Shown piece after piece: positions 63,947 through 64,000 of a DNA stretch of 64,000 nt. The notes beneath the pieces are model-generated. The model was not told the DNA's origin, searched no databases, and saw only the letters and a program-made list of their open reading frames with translations. The translations under genes and the position numbers were made by a program. This DNA is from CATOSP01 sp965216155 (lineage in GTDB: Bacteria > Chloroflexota > Dehalococcoidia > Lucifugimonadales > UBA3495). The stretch covers positions 806,001 through 870,000 of the forward strand of contig CBDCFD010000005.1 of assembly GCA_965216155.1 (NCBI GenBank), in the 5' to 3' direction. The first letter of the stretch is position 1. Each line of letters starts with the position of its first letter.

Positions 63947-64000
63947 CCGGAACCGGTTCGTTGTCGACACCCATGCCCTCTGGTGGTATTTCCAAGCCCC
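63939..64000 (+). CDS. PIN-domain toxin (VapC-like), cut by the window end
   Basis: GTG at 63939 overlaps the antitoxin stop by eight bases. The visible text VVSRNRFVVDTHALWWYFQA is the first strand of a PIN domain with its catalytic Asp in VVDTHALWW. PIN toxins cleave RNA, often initiator tRNA or rRNA. Only 20 residues are inside the window, so the other acidic residues cannot be checked. Confidence 0.85.
   Translation, partial: MVSRNRFVVDTHALWWYFQA

Overview
The window is a high-GC bacterial accessory region packed with defence-type genes, selfish elements and gene remains. No rRNA, tRNA or core-metabolism cluster is visible. The host cannot be named from the sequence. The Uma2-type nuclease genes, the Phd/PIN pair, IS110/IS21/ISAs1 elements and scattered Fn3/Ig-like surface-protein pieces would suit an uncultured Chloroflexota-like lineage, but that is a low-confidence inference. 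The ParA, AAA/TOPRIM and SIR2 genes look less GC-rich than their surroundings, which suggests separate acquisition.

Layout. Positions 1-1.6 kb hold frameshifted remains on the minus strand: DUF1828-like, RNase H-like and retropepsin-like. Positions 3.1-9.3 kb carry small unknown genes, a RecB/Cas4-type PD-(D/E)XK nuclease, a PLD-like protein and a ParB-methylase-like fusion with a dyad over its ribosome binding site. Positions 10.3-12.0 kb hold a decayed copy of a coiled-coil/dynamin-like GTPase operon. An ISAs1-type IS interrupted by a MITE follows at 12.4-13.8 kb. Positions 13.9-17.9 kb contain ParA, a truncated type ISP restriction enzyme and an AAA ATPase plus DUF4276 (TOPRIM-like) pair. 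Positions 18-25 kb contain IS21, resolvase and Uma2 remains, a 777-aa P-loop GTPase with an integrase-like N-terminus, and an intact IS110 transposase.

Positions 25.1-32.5 kb form the strongest defence-like block: a DUF4143 ATPase overlapping a 1350-aa STAND-type NTPase with a C-terminal PD-(D/E)XK domain, then a SIR2 protein. Next come gamma-glutamyltransferase, two abutting MITEs, a GmrSD-type remnant, an Fn3/Ig fragment and a 1711-aa SF1 helicase with a Vsr-like nuclease domain (37.6-42.7 kb). Positions 45.3-50.9 kb hold a serine resolvase with a res-like repeat array, then the better preserved GTPase operon: two dynamin-like GTPases behind a coiled-coil/membrane protein that is frameshifted here. 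Positions 51-64 kb hold a PD-(D/E)XK protein, HNH nuclease, pentapeptide-repeat membrane protein, Uma2 nuclease, two copies of a Cys-rich small gene, an OGG1-type glycosylase, IS21 remains and a Phd/PIN toxin-antitoxin pair cut by the window end.

Most recognisable genes act on or sense nucleic acids, NAD or membranes, so the window reads as a turnover-rich defence island. The best candidates for an undescribed system are the coiled-coil/double-dynamin operon (46.2-50.9 kb, duplicated in decayed form at 10.3-12.0 kb) and the DUF4143 ATPase plus STAND-nuclease pair. Several short genes are broken by single-base shifts, three of them at G/C homopolymers, while ORFs up to 5 kb are intact. Real decay and localized consensus error cannot be separated here.
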